Shown here: positions 1 to 9,755 of the stretch, piece by piece
How the letters are laid out: every line of letters begins with the position of its first letter
How positions within the stretch are numbered: the first letter of the stretch is position 1
Assembly: GCF_009720865.1 (NCBI RefSeq)
Contig: NZ_WNLA01000036.1
Span: 1-37,709, forward strand
Length of the DNA: 37,709 bases
Reading direction: 5' to 3'
Source: Pseudoduganella ginsengisoli
GTDB lineage: Bacteria > Pseudomonadota > Gammaproteobacteria > Burkholderiales > Burkholderiaceae_D
The notes under the pieces: model-generated
What the model was told of the DNA's origin: nothing
Seen by the model: only the letters and a program-made list of their open reading frames with translations
Database searches by the model: none
Made by a program: the position numbers and the translations under genes

Positions 1-477
1 CCATCGGCGGCGCTGGCCGCCGATGCTGCCGACAGCGCAGTCGGGGTGGCGGAGGCGCCGCCGCAAGCAGGGGCGCCCGCCGCCGTGGCGGACACGCCCG
101 TGCATCACGACGTCCAGATTGCCCCGGCAGAAATGTTCGACATCACGGCGCTGGCCGTCACGTTCAATAACAAGCCCGAAAAAATGCGCAAATATGCGGT
201 GATGTTCCTCGACTCGGCGCGCGACGGCATGGTGGAAGTCAATGAAGCGCTGGCGCAGGGCGACATGGCGCGCCTGTCGGAACTGGGGCACCGCATCAAG
301 TCGTCCGCCCGCGCCGTTGGCGCCATGCACTTCGGTGAACTGTGCCTGGCGCTGGAACATTTAAAACCCGACGCCGACCCGGCCCGCGCCCGCTACATCG
401 TTGCGCAAATGCAGCCAATGCTGGACCATTTGCAGGGACACATCGCGCAAGAGCTGGATGCCCATGCGGCAGGCTAG
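1..477 (+). CDS. Hpt-domain protein, C-terminal part (5' end outside window)
   Basis: The reading frame is open to the left edge, so this is the C-terminal part of a longer protein. An Ala/Pro-rich linker (to about base 120) leads into a four-helix histidine phosphotransfer domain. The motif GHRIKSSARAVG carries the expected phospho-accepting His at codon 289-291, followed by the usual Lys and small residues. Hpt domains relay phosphate between receiver domains in phosphorelays. The flexible linker suggests the C-terminus of a hybrid sensor kinase or a receiver-Hpt protein; the missing part decides which. A GTG at base 46 could serve as a start, but the coding-like linker continues upstream of it, so I treat the gene as truncated by the window. 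The phosphorelay partner is unknown. Confidence 0.85.
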   Translation, partial: PSAALAADAADSAVGVAEAPPQAGAPAAVADTPVHHDVQIAPAEMFDITALAVTFNNKPEKMRKYAVMFLDSARDGMVEVNEALAQGDMARLSELGHRIKSSARAVGAMHFGELCLALEHLKPDADPARARYIVAQMQPMLDHLQGHIAQELDAHAAG

Positions 478-533
478 CCGGCCATCCCGCCAGCAGCGAT
501 AATGTAGCTTTGTCATACCGCAGCGTAAATACC

Positions 534-3500
534 ATGCCCATCACCCCCGGCCTCCTGATCTTGCATGGCAATCAACTGGAACAGTTGCGTGCGGCGGTGT
601 TCGGATGGCTGCAGAGCCATCCACTGGGACCGCTGGAAACCGACACCTTCCTCGTGCAATCGAACGGCGTGGCGGAATGGCTGAAAATTGCGCTGGCCGA
701 GGAAACCGGCATATGCGCGGCGACGCAATTGCGCTTGCCGGCGCGCCAGCTGTGGGAAGCTTACCGCGCCATGCTGGGGCGCGACAGCGTACCGCCGGTT
801 TCCGCTTTTGACAAAGGCCCGCTGACGTGGCGCCTGATGCGGCTGCTGCCGGCCTTGCTGCAAGATGATGTGTTTGCACCGCTGCGCCATTTCCTGGGCG
901 ACGGCTGTCCCGAGCGGCGCCTGCAGCTGGCCACACGGCTGGCGGACTTGTATGACCAGTACCAGGTGTACCGCGCGGATTGGCTGGAAGACTGGGCGGC
1001 GGGACAGGATGTGCTGCGCAGCGCCCGCGGCGAAGCCATTGCGCTGGGCCCGGACCAGCGCTGGCAGGGCGCGCTATGGCGGGCCGTGGTGGGCAGCGTG
1101 CCGGAACACGAACGCTTGCTGGGCCGCGCCAGCGTGCATACGCGCTTCGTGCAGGCGGTCGAGCGCGGTGCTGCGCCACGCGGCCCGCTGCCGCGCCGCC
1201 TCGTGGTGTTCGGTATTTCATCGCTGCCCTACCAGGTGCTGCAAGCGCTGGCAGCGCTGGCGCGCCATACGCAAGTGCTGCTGGCCGTGCCGAATCCATG
1301 CCGCTACCACTGGGGCGATATCATTGATGGCCGCGATTTATTGCGCGCGGCCCGCAAACGCCAGCAATTGAAAAACGGCCTGGACCTGTCGCATATTCCA
1401 CTGGAAGAATTGCATGCGCACAGCCACCCGCTGCTGGCCAGCTGGGGACGGCAGGGACGCGATTTTATCCGCATGCTCGATGAATTCGACGAAGCGGCCC
1501 AGGCGCGGGGGGATGACGGCGGCTCGGCGCCCATGCGCGTGGATTTGTTTGGCGAAGAGGATGGCCACACCTTGCTGCAGCAAGTGCAGGCCGCCGTGCG
1601 CGACTTGCTGCCGCTGGCCGAACATCCGCATGCGCCGCCGCCGGATGACGATGCGTCGATCGAGTTCCACATTGCCCACAGCGTGCAGCGCGAAGTGGAA
1701 GTGCTGCACGACCGCCTGCTGGCCATGTTTGAGGAATTGCCGGGCTTGCGCCCGCGCGACGTGGTGGTCATGGTGCCTGACATCGATGTCTTCACGGCGG
1801 CGATCCACGCGGTCTTTGGCCAGCACCGCAAGAGCGATGCGCGCCATATCCCGTTTGCCATCGGCGACGTCAATGACCGCAGCGTCAATCCGTTGCTGGT
1901 GGCGCTGGAATGGCTGCTGCGCCTGCCGCAGCAGCGTTGCCGCCAGAGCGAAGTGCGCGATTTGCTCGATGTGCCGGCGCTGGCGCAGCGCTTTGGCTTG
2001 CTGGAAGACGACTTGCCCACGCTGGGCGTGTGGATCGAAGGCGCCGGCGTACGCTGGGGCCTGGACCAGCAGCACCGCGCCGGCCTGGGCCTGGCGCCGG
2101 CCGGCGAGCAAAATGCGTGGATCTTCGGCTTGCGGCGCATGCTGCTGGGGTATGCCGGCGGCGACGGCGTCACCTATAACGGCATTGAAGCCTACGGCGA
2201 AGTGGGCGGGCTCGATGCGGCGCTGGCGGGATCGCTGGCGCAGCTGGTGGAAGCGCTGCTGGCGTGGCGTGAAATCCTCGCTTCTCCCCGCACGCCTGCC
2301 GAATGGGGCGAACAGGCGCGCGCACTGCTGGCTGCTTTCTTTACGCCGGCCGGCGAAGATGACCGCCTGACGTTGGCGCAATTGCATGAAACCCTGAACC
2401 GCTGGCTGGAAACGTGCGAAGGCGCCGGTTTTGACGAACCCGTGCCGCTGGCCGTGCTGCGCGAATCGTGGCTGGGGGCGCTGGATGAACCGACGCTGGA
2501 CCACCAGTTTGTGTCGGGCGGCGTCACGTTCTGCACGTTGATGCCGATGCGCGCCGTGCCGTTCCGCGCCGTATGCCTGCTGGGCATGAATGACGGCGAC
2601 TTCCCGCGCCGCGCCGCCAAGGCGGATTTTGATTTGCTGGCGCTGCCCGGCATGGCCCGCCCCGGCGACCGCTCGCGGCGCGACGACGACCGCTACCTGA
2701 TGCTGGAAGCCTTGCTGGCCGCGCGCGACAAGCTGTACGTCAGCTGGGTGGGCCGCAATGTGCGCGACAACAGCGAGCAGCCGCCGTCCGTGCTGGTGTC
2801 GCAGCTGCGCGATTACCTGCAGGCGGGCTGGCAGCTGGACCTGGATCGCCGCACGACGGAGCACGCACTGCAGCCATTTTCGCGCCGTTATTTTGAACAG
2901 GGCGGCTTGCCCACGTATGCGGCGGAATGGCGCGAAGCGCACAGCGGCAGCGAGACGCCGGACGCCGTTGGCGCGGCGCTGCCGCCTTATGAGCCGGAGG
3001 AGGGATTCCGCCTGCGCCTCGGCATGCTGGCCAGCTTTATCCGCCAGCCCGTGCGCTATTTCTTCCGCCAGCGCCTGGGCGTCGTGTTCGGCGACGCGGT
3101 ACTGGTGGGCGAAGATGAAGAACCGTTTGCACTGGATGCGCTGGAACGCTTCGGCCTGGAAGGCAAGATGCTGGACGACAGCGGCGAGCCGGAACCGGTG
3201 GCGGAAGTCAGGGAGCGCCTGGCGGCCAAGGCGGAACGGCTGGCCCGCGAAGGCTTGCTGCCGATCGGACTGCCGGGCAGGCACGTGCAGCAGGCGCTGG
3301 TCGATGAACTGGTGCCGGTGCGGACGGAATGGCTGCGCCAGCGCGCCCGCTACCCGCTGCCGGCGCCCAAGCTGGCGGTGAGCCTGCCATTTTCCGCGGC
3401 GCCGCTGGAAGACTGGGTCGACCAATTGCGCACCAACGGGACGCAAACCGTGTGGCTGGCGCAACTGGCGTCGCGCGTGGCCGACCGCAGCGGGGCGCCA

Positions 3501-3932
3501 CGCGGCGATAAGCTGATTCCCATCTGGCTGCGCCAATTGGCCGCCGCCGCGCAGGGTTTCCCGGTCGCGGGCATTTTAGTGGCGCGCGACGTGGTGGCGC
3601 ACTTTGCGCCGCTGCAGCAGGCCGCTGCCCGTGAACAGCTGGGCGACCTGGTGCAGCTGTGGCGCGACGGCATGGACCGCCCGCTGCCCGTGGCGTGCCG
3701 CACCGCGCTGGCGCACCTGGCCGAGGGCGATGCGCGCGTCACGTATGACGGCGACTATAACCGCGACGGCGAAGTGTCGGACCTGTGCCTGGCCCGTTTG
3801 TGGCCGGACTTTTCCGCGCTGGCGCAGGAAGACGGCTGGCTCTCTTGCGCCGAACGGCTGTATGGGCCGCTGGCGCAGTGGATTGCGCAGCATGTGACGA
3901 TGGCGCCGTTCGATGGCGGGGAGCAGCCATGA
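534..3932 (+). CDS. recC: Exodeoxyribonuclease V subunit gamma (RecC)
   Basis: RecC is the non-catalytic scaffold of RecBCD. In the known enzyme it splits the DNA strands and reads Chi sites as they pass through. The 1132-residue product matches the usual size (about 1120 residues) and begins MPITPGLLILHGNQLE, the typical RecC opening (LxxxxGNxxE). Conserved blocks include VVFGISSLPYQVLQAL in the first third and CLLGMNDGDFPR in the second half, where the inactive helicase-like fold lies. The frame stays open about 190 bases upstream of ATG 534, but that stretch overlaps the Hpt gene in another frame and is low-complexity Arg/Pro/Ala. No strong Shine-Dalgarno is visible before ATG 534. The stop overlaps the recB start (ATGA), indicating translational coupling. 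Confidence 0.95.
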   Translation: MPITPGLLILHGNQLEQLRAAVFGWLQSHPLGPLETDTFLVQSNGVAEWLKIALAEETGICAATQLRLPARQLWEAYRAMLGRDSVPPVSAFDKGPLTWRLMRLLPALLQDDVFAPLRHFLGDGCPERRLQLATRLADLYDQYQVYRADWLEDWAAGQDVLRSARGEAIALGPDQRWQGALWRAVVGSVPEHERLLGRASVHTRFVQAVERGAAPRGPLPRRLVVFGISSLPYQVLQALAALARHTQVLLAVPNPCRYHWGDIIDGRDLLRAARKRQQLKNGLDLSHIPLEELHAHSHPLLASWGRQGRDFIRMLDEFDEAAQARGDDGGSAPMRVDLFGEEDGHTLLQQVQAAVRDLLPLAEHPHAPPPDDDASIEFHIAHSVQREVEVLHDRLLAMFEELPGLRPRDVVVMVPDIDVFTAAIHAVFGQHRKSDARHIPFAIGDVNDRSVNPLLVALEWLLRLPQQRCRQSEVRDLLDVPALAQRFGLLEDDLPTLGVWIEGAGVRWGLDQQHRAGLGLAPAGEQNAWIFGLRRMLLGYAGGDGVTYNGIEAYGEVGGLDAALAGSLAQLVEALLAWREILASPRTPAEWGEQARALLAAFFTPAGEDDRLTLAQLHETLNRWLETCEGAGFDEPVPLAVLRESWLGALDEPTLDHQFVSGGVTFCTLMPMRAVPFRAVCLLGMNDGDFPRRAAKADFDLLALPGMARPGDRSRRDDDRYLMLEALLAARDKLYVSWVGRNVRDNSEQPPSVLVSQLRDYLQAGWQLDLDRRTTEHALQPFSRRYFEQGGLPTYAAEWREAHSGSETPDAVGAALPPYEPEEGFRLRLGMLASFIRQPVRYFFRQRLGVVFGDAVLVGEDEEPFALDALERFGLEGKMLDDSGEPEPVAEVRERLAAKAERLAREGLLPIGLPGRHVQQALVDELVPVRTEWLRQRARYPLPAPKLAVSLPFSAAPLEDWVDQLRTNGTQTVWLAQLASRVADRSGAPRGDKLIPIWLRQLAAAAQGFPVAGILVARDVVAHFAPLQQAAAREQLGDLVQLWRDGMDRPLPVACRTALAHLAEGDARVTYDGDYNRDGEVSDLCLARLWPDFSALAQEDGWLSCAERLYGPLAQWIAQHVTMAPFDGGEQP

Positions 3933-6900
3933 GCAATGTGCTGCAACCGTTGTCCTTCCCCCTGCATGGCTCGCGCCTGATCGAAGCGTCTGCCGGCACC
4001 GGCAAGACGTGGACCATTGCGGCGCTGTATGTGCGCCTCGTGCTGGGCCATGGCGGTGCGGACGGCTACGTGCGCCCGCTGCTGCCGTCCGACATCCTTG
4101 TGATGACCTTTACGCGCGCCGCCACCCGTGAGTTGTCGAACCGCGTGCGCGAACGCCTGATTGAAGCGGCAGCGTACTTCCGGGGCGAATGCGGCAAGGC
4201 CGATCCATACCTGGACGCGCTGCTGGAATCGTACCCGGACCACGCCTCGCGCAGCCAGGCGGCGCACCGCCTGATGCTGGCGGCGGAAACCATGGATGAA
4301 GCGGCGATTTTCACCATCGACGCGTGGTGCCAGCGCATGCTGCGCGAACACGCGTTCGACAGCGGCAGCCTGTTCGACGAAGAACTGGTCAGCGATGAAG
4401 CGGCGCTGTTTGAAGATGCGGCCCACGATTACTGGCGCCAGCAAGTGTATCCGCTCGACGCGCCGCTGCTGGAACCGCTGCTGGCCTGCTGGGCCGACGT
4501 GGAACAGTTGAAAAACGCCGTCAGCCAGCTGGCGGCGCGGCGCGAATGGCTGGAGCGTGAAGGCGGCGCAGGGCGTGAATCGCTGGGCGGGCTGATTGCG
4601 CGCCTGCAGCGCGCGCAGCGTTCGCGCGTGCTGGAATTGAAGGAAGGGTGGAGCGAGCGGGCCAACCGCATGGAACTGTGGATCAATGGCGAACGCGAAG
4701 CGGCGCCCAAGTGTTTCCATGGCGCGAAAATGAAGCCGGAATCCGTGGCGAAATGGTTCGATGCGCTGCGTCACTGGGCGCAGCATGACCACCAGCTGCA
4801 TCCGGACTTGAACAGCACGGCGTGGAACCGGCTGGCGCCGGATGGCTTGCTGGACGCTTGCGCCAAAGGCTATACGCCGGCGATTCCCGATGATTTCCAT
4901 GCGCTGCCGCTGTTGCAGGCAGCGCTGGCGGAACTGGAACCGCTCGAACATGCGCTGTGCCGCCACGCGGCGCTGGCCATTGCCCGCCGCATGGAAGAAC
5001 TCAAGCGCAATGCACGGCAATTCGGTTTTGCCGACATGCTGGACCGGCTGCAGCAGGCGCTGCAGGGCGCCAACGGGGAAGCGCTGCGCCAGCGCATCAT
5101 CAGCCAATACCCGGTCGCGCTGGTCGATGAATTCCAGGATACGGCGCCCAGCCAGTACCGCATCTTTAATTTGCTGTACCAGGTGGAAGCCAACAATGCG
5201 GCGCTGGGCCTGTTCCTGATCGGCGATCCGAAGCAATCGATTTACGGATTCCGTGGCGCCGACATCCACAGCTACCTGGCGGCCCGCCGCGCGACGGAAG
5301 GCCGCCATTACCAGCTGGGCACCAACTTCCGCTCGACGGCGGGGCTGGTGGCGGCTGTCAATCAAGTGTTCCTGCATGCGGAAGGGCATGCGCAGCGTGC
5401 TGGCCATCCGAAAGGGGCGTTCCGTTTCCGCGCCGATGGGGTCAACCCGCTGCCGTTTGAAGCCGTGGACGCCAACGGCCGCAAGGAACGCCTGGTGGGC
5501 GCGGACGGACCGCTGGCAGCGCTGCTGGTGTCGTGCACGGAATCGGATGGCCTCAAGAAGGATGATTACCGCGAATTTTTCGCGCACCATTGCGCCGAAC
5601 ATATCGCGGGGCTGTTGAATGACGAGCGGGCGGGCTTTGATGACGGTGCACGCTTCGAGCGCCTGCAGCCCGCCGATATTGCCGTGCTGGTGCGCGACCG
5701 CAAGGAAGCGGCCAGCATCCGCCAGGCGCTGGCGCGGCGGCGCATCGCCAGCGTGTATTTGTCGGACAAGGATTCCGTGCTGGACAGCGAAGAAGCCGCC
5801 GACGTGCTGCGCTGGCTGACCGCGATGGCCAACCCGCTCGACGGCAGCCTGGCGCGCGCCGCCTTTGCCACCCGCACGGCCGGCTTGCCGCTGGCGGAAC
5901 TGGCGCATTTATCCAATGATGAACTGGCGTGGGAACAGCGCGTCGAGCAATTGAAGGCATTGCACCTGGTGTGGCAGCGCCAGGGCGTGCTGGCCATGCT
6001 GCGCCGCTTTATCCATGAACTGGGTTTGCCGTCGTCGCTGCTGGCGCAGCCGGGCGGCGAGCGGCGGCTGACGAACTTGCTGCACCTGGCGGAATTGCTG
6101 CAAACAGCCAGCCGCCAGCTCGATGGCGAACAGGCATTGATCCGCTGGCTGGCCGAGCAGATCGACGCGGGCGGCGACAGCGGCGATGAGCGCGTGCTGC
6201 GGCTGGAATCGGATGCGGAACTGGTGAAAGTCGTCACCGTGCACAAATCCAAGGGCCTTGAATATCCGCTCGTGTATTTGCCGTTTGCCGTCACGGCGCG
6301 CAAGGCGGACAAGCGCAACCGCAGCTTCTTCGAATACACGGACGCGGAGGGCACGCGCCGCATCGACATGGCGCTGTCCGACGAAGCGCTGGCGGCCGTC
6401 GAAGAAGCGCGGCTGGCCGAAGATTTGCGCCTGTTGTACGTGGCGCTGACGCGTCCCCGCCATTTCCTGTGGCTGGGCGTTGCGGCGCTGGCCGCGCGCA
6501 AGGAGGGCAGCAATACGCTGCACGAATCGGCGCTGGGCTATTTGCTGACGGGCGGCGAAGCACTGCCCGCATCGGCGCTGGCGCTGAGGTGGGAAGAAGT
6601 CAAAGGCGGGTGCGACGCCATTGCCGTGCGCAAGCTGGCGGACATCGGTGCCGTCACCATGCTGCAGCGGGAAGACCGGCTGGCGCCGCTGGTGCCGGCG
6701 CGCCGCTTTGACGGCGGCTTCGAGCGGGACTGGTCGGTCGGCAGTTTCACGTCGCTGACGCGGCGCAATCTGCAGGACGTGCCGCATCTGCCGGCAGGCG
6801 GCCTGGCGGCAGACAGCGGCGCGCTGGCCGGCTGGGATGAAGGCGCGGCCCGCAGCGCGCCAGGCATGGGGCCCGGCGACGCGCATGTACCCCGCACCGC

Positions 6901-7681
6901 GCTGCAAGCCAAGTTGCTGGAACAGCAGGCGATAGCGGAAGCGCTGCAGCGCATTGCCGACGAGCCGTGGCACCGCTTCCCCCGCGGCTCCATGCCCGGC
7001 AACTTCCTGCACGAGCAGCTGGAATGGATGGCGCACGAGGGTTTTGGCACGGTGGACGATCCGCAATTCGATGCGCGCCTGCTGCGCCGTATCGAGCGGG
7101 CTGGCTGGGCCAACCGGCAAGACGATGCGCTGGCATGGCTGCGCGCCGTGGCGGCGACGCCGCTGCCGCAACTGGGCGCGCCCTTGTCCGCGCTGCACGG
7201 CGCATTGCCGGAACTGGAATTCTGGTTCCCCAGCGAGCGCCTGTCGAGCGGTGCGCTGGACCGCCTGTGCCGCCGCCACGTGTTGCCCGGCATTGCGCGG
7301 CCCGCGCTGCCGGAGCGGCGCCTGCACGGCATGCTGAAAGGTTTTATGGACCTGGTGTTCGAGCACGAAGGCAAGTACTGGGTGCTGGACTATAAATCCA
7401 ACGCACTGGGCGGCAACGACAGCGCCTACCACGCCAAGGCGCTGGCCATCGGCGTGGCGGAACACCGCTATGACATCCAGGGCGCACTGTACATGCTGGC
7501 GCTGCACCGGCTGCTGCGCTCGCGCCTGGGCGCAGCCTACGACCCGGCCGCGCAGCTGGGTGGCGCGATTTTCTTTTTCCTGCGCGGCATCGGCCATGCG
7601 CAAACGCGGGGCTGTTGCCTGCTGGCGCCGGAACCCGGGCTGCTCGATGGCCTGGATGCACTGTTCAATGAGGCCCCATGA
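3929..7681 (+). CDS. recB: Exodeoxyribonuclease V subunit beta (RecB helicase-nuclease)
   Basis: RecB is the 3'-to-5' SF1A helicase and sole nuclease of RecBCD, which resects double-strand breaks and loads RecA. The 1250-residue product has Walker A ASAGTGKT at residues 20-27 (Lys26), motif II VDEFQD at 399-404, and motif HKSKGLEYP from about 772. The C-terminal nuclease domain has Asp1141 in GFMDLVF, and Asp1154 and Lys1156 in VLDYKSN. Their spacing matches the E. coli Asp1067/Asp1080/Lys1082 active site, so the nuclease looks intact. The start at 3929 is fixed by the 4-bp ATGA overlap with recC and by the conserved N-terminus immediately before Walker A. The protein is about 70 residues longer than the E. 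coli one, which is ordinary variation. Confidence 0.96.
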   Translation: MSNVLQPLSFPLHGSRLIEASAGTGKTWTIAALYVRLVLGHGGADGYVRPLLPSDILVMTFTRAATRELSNRVRERLIEAAAYFRGECGKADPYLDALLESYPDHASRSQAAHRLMLAAETMDEAAIFTIDAWCQRMLREHAFDSGSLFDEELVSDEAALFEDAAHDYWRQQVYPLDAPLLEPLLACWADVEQLKNAVSQLAARREWLEREGGAGRESLGGLIARLQRAQRSRVLELKEGWSERANRMELWINGEREAAPKCFHGAKMKPESVAKWFDALRHWAQHDHQLHPDLNSTAWNRLAPDGLLDACAKGYTPAIPDDFHALPLLQAALAELEPLEHALCRHAALAIARRMEELKRNARQFGFADMLDRLQQALQGANGEALRQRIISQYPVALVDEFQDTAPSQYRIFNLLYQVEANNAALGLFLIGDPKQSIYGFRGADIHSYLAARRATEGRHYQLGTNFRSTAGLVAAVNQVFLHAEGHAQRAGHPKGAFRFRADGVNPLPFEAVDANGRKERLVGADGPLAALLVSCTESDGLKKDDYREFFAHHCAEHIAGLLNDERAGFDDGARFERLQPADIAVLVRDRKEAASIRQALARRRIASVYLSDKDSVLDSEEAADVLRWLTAMANPLDGSLARAAFATRTAGLPLAELAHLSNDELAWEQRVEQLKALHLVWQRQGVLAMLRRFIHELGLPSSLLAQPGGERRLTNLLHLAELLQTASRQLDGEQALIRWLAEQIDAGGDSGDERVLRLESDAELVKVVTVHKSKGLEYPLVYLPFAVTARKADKRNRSFFEYTDAEGTRRIDMALSDEALAAVEEARLAEDLRLLYVALTRPRHFLWLGVAALAARKEGSNTLHESALGYLLTGGEALPASALALRWEEVKGGCDAIAVRKLADIGAVTMLQREDRLAPLVPARRFDGGFERDWSVGSFTSLTRRNLQDVPHLPAGGLAADSGALAGWDEGAARSAPGMGPGDAHVPRTALQAKLLEQQAIAEALQRIADEPWHRFPRGSMPGNFLHEQLEWMAHEGFGTVDDPQFDARLLRRIERAGWANRQDDALAWLRAVAATPLPQLGAPLSALHGALPELEFWFPSERLSSGALDRLCRRHVLPGIARPALPERRLHGMLKGFMDLVFEHEGKYWVLDYKSNALGGNDSAYHAKALAIGVAEHRYDIQGALYMLALHRLLRSRLGAAYDPAAQLGGAIFFFLRGIGHAQTRGCCLLAPEPGLLDGLDALFNEAP

Positions 7682-9738
7682 TGGCGCAACATGACAACAC
7701 GGCGCCTGGCGCGGAGCTGCAAGCATTGCTGGCACAGGTCGATGCCATGACGGAAGCGGGGCAGTTGCGCCGGCTGGCCGGCGCCTTTGCCCGCTTCGTT
7801 GCGTCGCAGGGGCCTGCCAAACCAGCGCTGCTGCTGGCATGCGTGCTGCTGTCGGAACTGGAAGGGCGGGGCCACAGCTGCCTGCTGCTGGCGGACCTTG
7901 CCGGCGCCAGCCCTCCGGTCAGGCACATGCTGGGCTGGAGTGAAGAAGACTGGCAGGCGCTGCGCGCTGCCGCGGCGCCCCTGCCGAAAACCGCATCGGC
8001 CTGGCGCGCGCAGTTATACCAGTGCGACCAAGTGTGGGCGGTGGGCGACCTGGGTTTCGATGGCGAAGGCCATCCGCTGGTACTCGATGATGACCGGCTG
8101 TACCTGCGCCGCTACTGGCGCGATGAAACCGCCGTGGCGCAAGCGGTGCGGTCGCGGGCGCTGCAGCTGCGGCCGGTTGACGCAAAGCAGGTGCGGCAGT
8201 GGCTGGACATCCTGTTCCCTGCCGCCGAAGACGGCGGCCCGGACTGGCAAAAGGCTGCCTGCGCGGTTGCCGTGCGGGCCAATCTCGGCATCATTACCGG
8301 CGGTCCGGGTACCGGCAAGACGTACACGGTGGCCCGGCTGCTGGCGCTGCTGTTTGCCACGGCTGGCATGGAGCGGGTACCGGCGGCGCACGCATGGCGG
8401 GATTCCGGAGCGGGCCTGCCGGCCGCCGGCGGCATCCGCATTGCGCTGGCCGCCCCCACGGGCAAGGCGGCGGCGCGGCTGAAGCAGTCGATTGACCAGG
8501 CGCTGGGCGCCCTGTCCGCGCTGGTGCCGGATTTGAACTTGCCAGAGCTGGCCGCCCGCATGGGCGCGGCGCGCACTTTGCACAGCTTGCTGGGCGCGCG
8601 GCCCGGTACGCGCCGGTTCGTGCACCACAAGGGCAATCCGCTGGACGTCGACGTGCTGATCGTCGATGAAGCATCGATGGTGCACCTGGAAATGATGGCG
8701 TCGCTGCTCGATGCGCTGCCGCCGCATGCGCGGCTGGTGCTGCTGGGTGACAAAGACCAGCTGGCGTCGGTGGAAGCGGGCGCCGTGCTGGGCGACCTGT
8801 GCCATGACGCGGAAGCGGGCGGCTACAGCGCGGCGACGGCCGGGTACATGCGCGATGCGGCAGGCATTGTACTGCCGGAATCGTTTATCCAGGGTGGCGG
8901 GCCGCTGGCGCAGCAGACGGTCATGCTGCGCAAGAGTATGCGTTTTGGCGGCCCGATCGGCCGGCTGGCATTGGCCGTCAATGCCGGCGACGTGGCCCGC
9001 GTGCGCGCCGTGCTGCGCGAAGACGACAGCGGCCAGCTGGCGTGGCTCGACCCGGCCCACCACGCGCACGTGCTGCAGCTGGCGCTGGAAGGGCGGGCGC
9101 AGGCCGAAGGCGGCTACCAGCGCTACCTGCGCGAGATGGCCAAAGGTATCGATGAAGGTCACGCGATGTCGCCCGACACGGTGCGCCACGAAGGGTGGGT
9201 GCGCGAAGTGCTGGCCGCGTTTGAATCGTTCCGCATCCTGTGCGCCGTGCGGGACGGCGAGTGGGGCGTGTCCGGCCTGAACGACGCGATTGCCGCCAGG
9301 CTGGAGGCGGCGGGCCTGCTGCGCCGGCGCGGCGAATGGTACGTGGGGCGGCCCGTGATGGTGACGCGCAATGACTATGCGACCGGCGTGTTCAATGGCG
9401 ATATCGGCCTGACGCTGCCCGATCCGCTGCGTCCCGGCTCGCTGCGCGTGTACTTCAGCGAAGGCCCGCATATCCGCAGCGTGCTGGCCACGCGCCTGCG
9501 CAACGTGGAAACCGCATTTGCCATGACGGTGCACAAGTCGCAGGGCTCGGAATTTGCGCACACGGTGATGGTGCTGCCATCGTCGGCCAGCGCCGTGCTG
9601 GCGCGGGAACTGGTGTACACGGGCATCACGCGGGCCCGCACGCACTTTACGCTGGCCACACCGGTGGCCGGCGTACTCGATGAAGCGGTGGCCGTGCGCA
9701 CGCAGCGCGCCAGCGGATTACGGGGGCTGGTGGGGTAA
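7678..9738 (+). CDS. recD: Exodeoxyribonuclease V subunit alpha (RecD helicase)
   Basis: RecD is the 5'-to-3' SF1B helicase of RecBCD; it drives fast unwinding and regulates the nuclease. The 686-residue product has Walker A GGPGTGKT at 208-215, Walker B VDEAS at 329-333, LLGDKDQLASVEAGAVLGD after it, and the C-terminal motif MTVHKSQGSEF around 616-626. The N-terminal region (1-190) is the RecB-binding part and contains the conserved RYW block (YLRRYW). The start overlaps the recB stop in an ATGA, so recC, recB and recD form one translationally coupled unit. No second RecD2-type gene is visible. The next gene converges from the other strand 17 bases away, with no obvious intrinsic terminator between them. 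Confidence 0.96.
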   Translation: MMAQHDNTAPGAELQALLAQVDAMTEAGQLRRLAGAFARFVASQGPAKPALLLACVLLSELEGRGHSCLLLADLAGASPPVRHMLGWSEEDWQALRAAAAPLPKTASAWRAQLYQCDQVWAVGDLGFDGEGHPLVLDDDRLYLRRYWRDETAVAQAVRSRALQLRPVDAKQVRQWLDILFPAAEDGGPDWQKAACAVAVRANLGIITGGPGTGKTYTVARLLALLFATAGMERVPAAHAWRDSGAGLPAAGGIRIALAAPTGKAAARLKQSIDQALGALSALVPDLNLPELAARMGAARTLHSLLGARPGTRRFVHHKGNPLDVDVLIVDEASMVHLEMMASLLDALPPHARLVLLGDKDQLASVEAGAVLGDLCHDAEAGGYSAATAGYMRDAAGIVLPESFIQGGGPLAQQTVMLRKSMRFGGPIGRLALAVNAGDVARVRAVLREDDSGQLAWLDPAHHAHVLQLALEGRAQAEGGYQRYLREMAKGIDEGHAMSPDTVRHEGWVREVLAAFESFRILCAVRDGEWGVSGLNDAIAARLEAAGLLRRRGEWYVGRPVMVTRNDYATGVFNGDIGLTLPDPLRPGSLRVYFSEGPHIRSVLATRLRNVETAFAMTVHKSQGSEFAHTVMVLPSSASAVLARELVYTGITRARTHFTLATPVAGVLDEAVAVRTQRASGLRGLVG

Positions 9739-9755
9739 GGGCAGTGGCCGGTCGG

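Noticed and set aside
342..533. 64-codon N-terminal extension of RecC
   Set aside because: It overlaps the Hpt gene, is low-complexity Arg/Pro/Ala, and the conserved RecC start LLILHGNQLE follows directly after ATG 534.
1338..7840. Very long open frames on the minus strand (up to about 730 codons) opposite recC and recB
   Set aside because: They are rich in Arg, Gln, His and Ala, show no family motifs, and lie exactly opposite the well-supported recC and recB genes. They are expected by-products of high-GC codon use.
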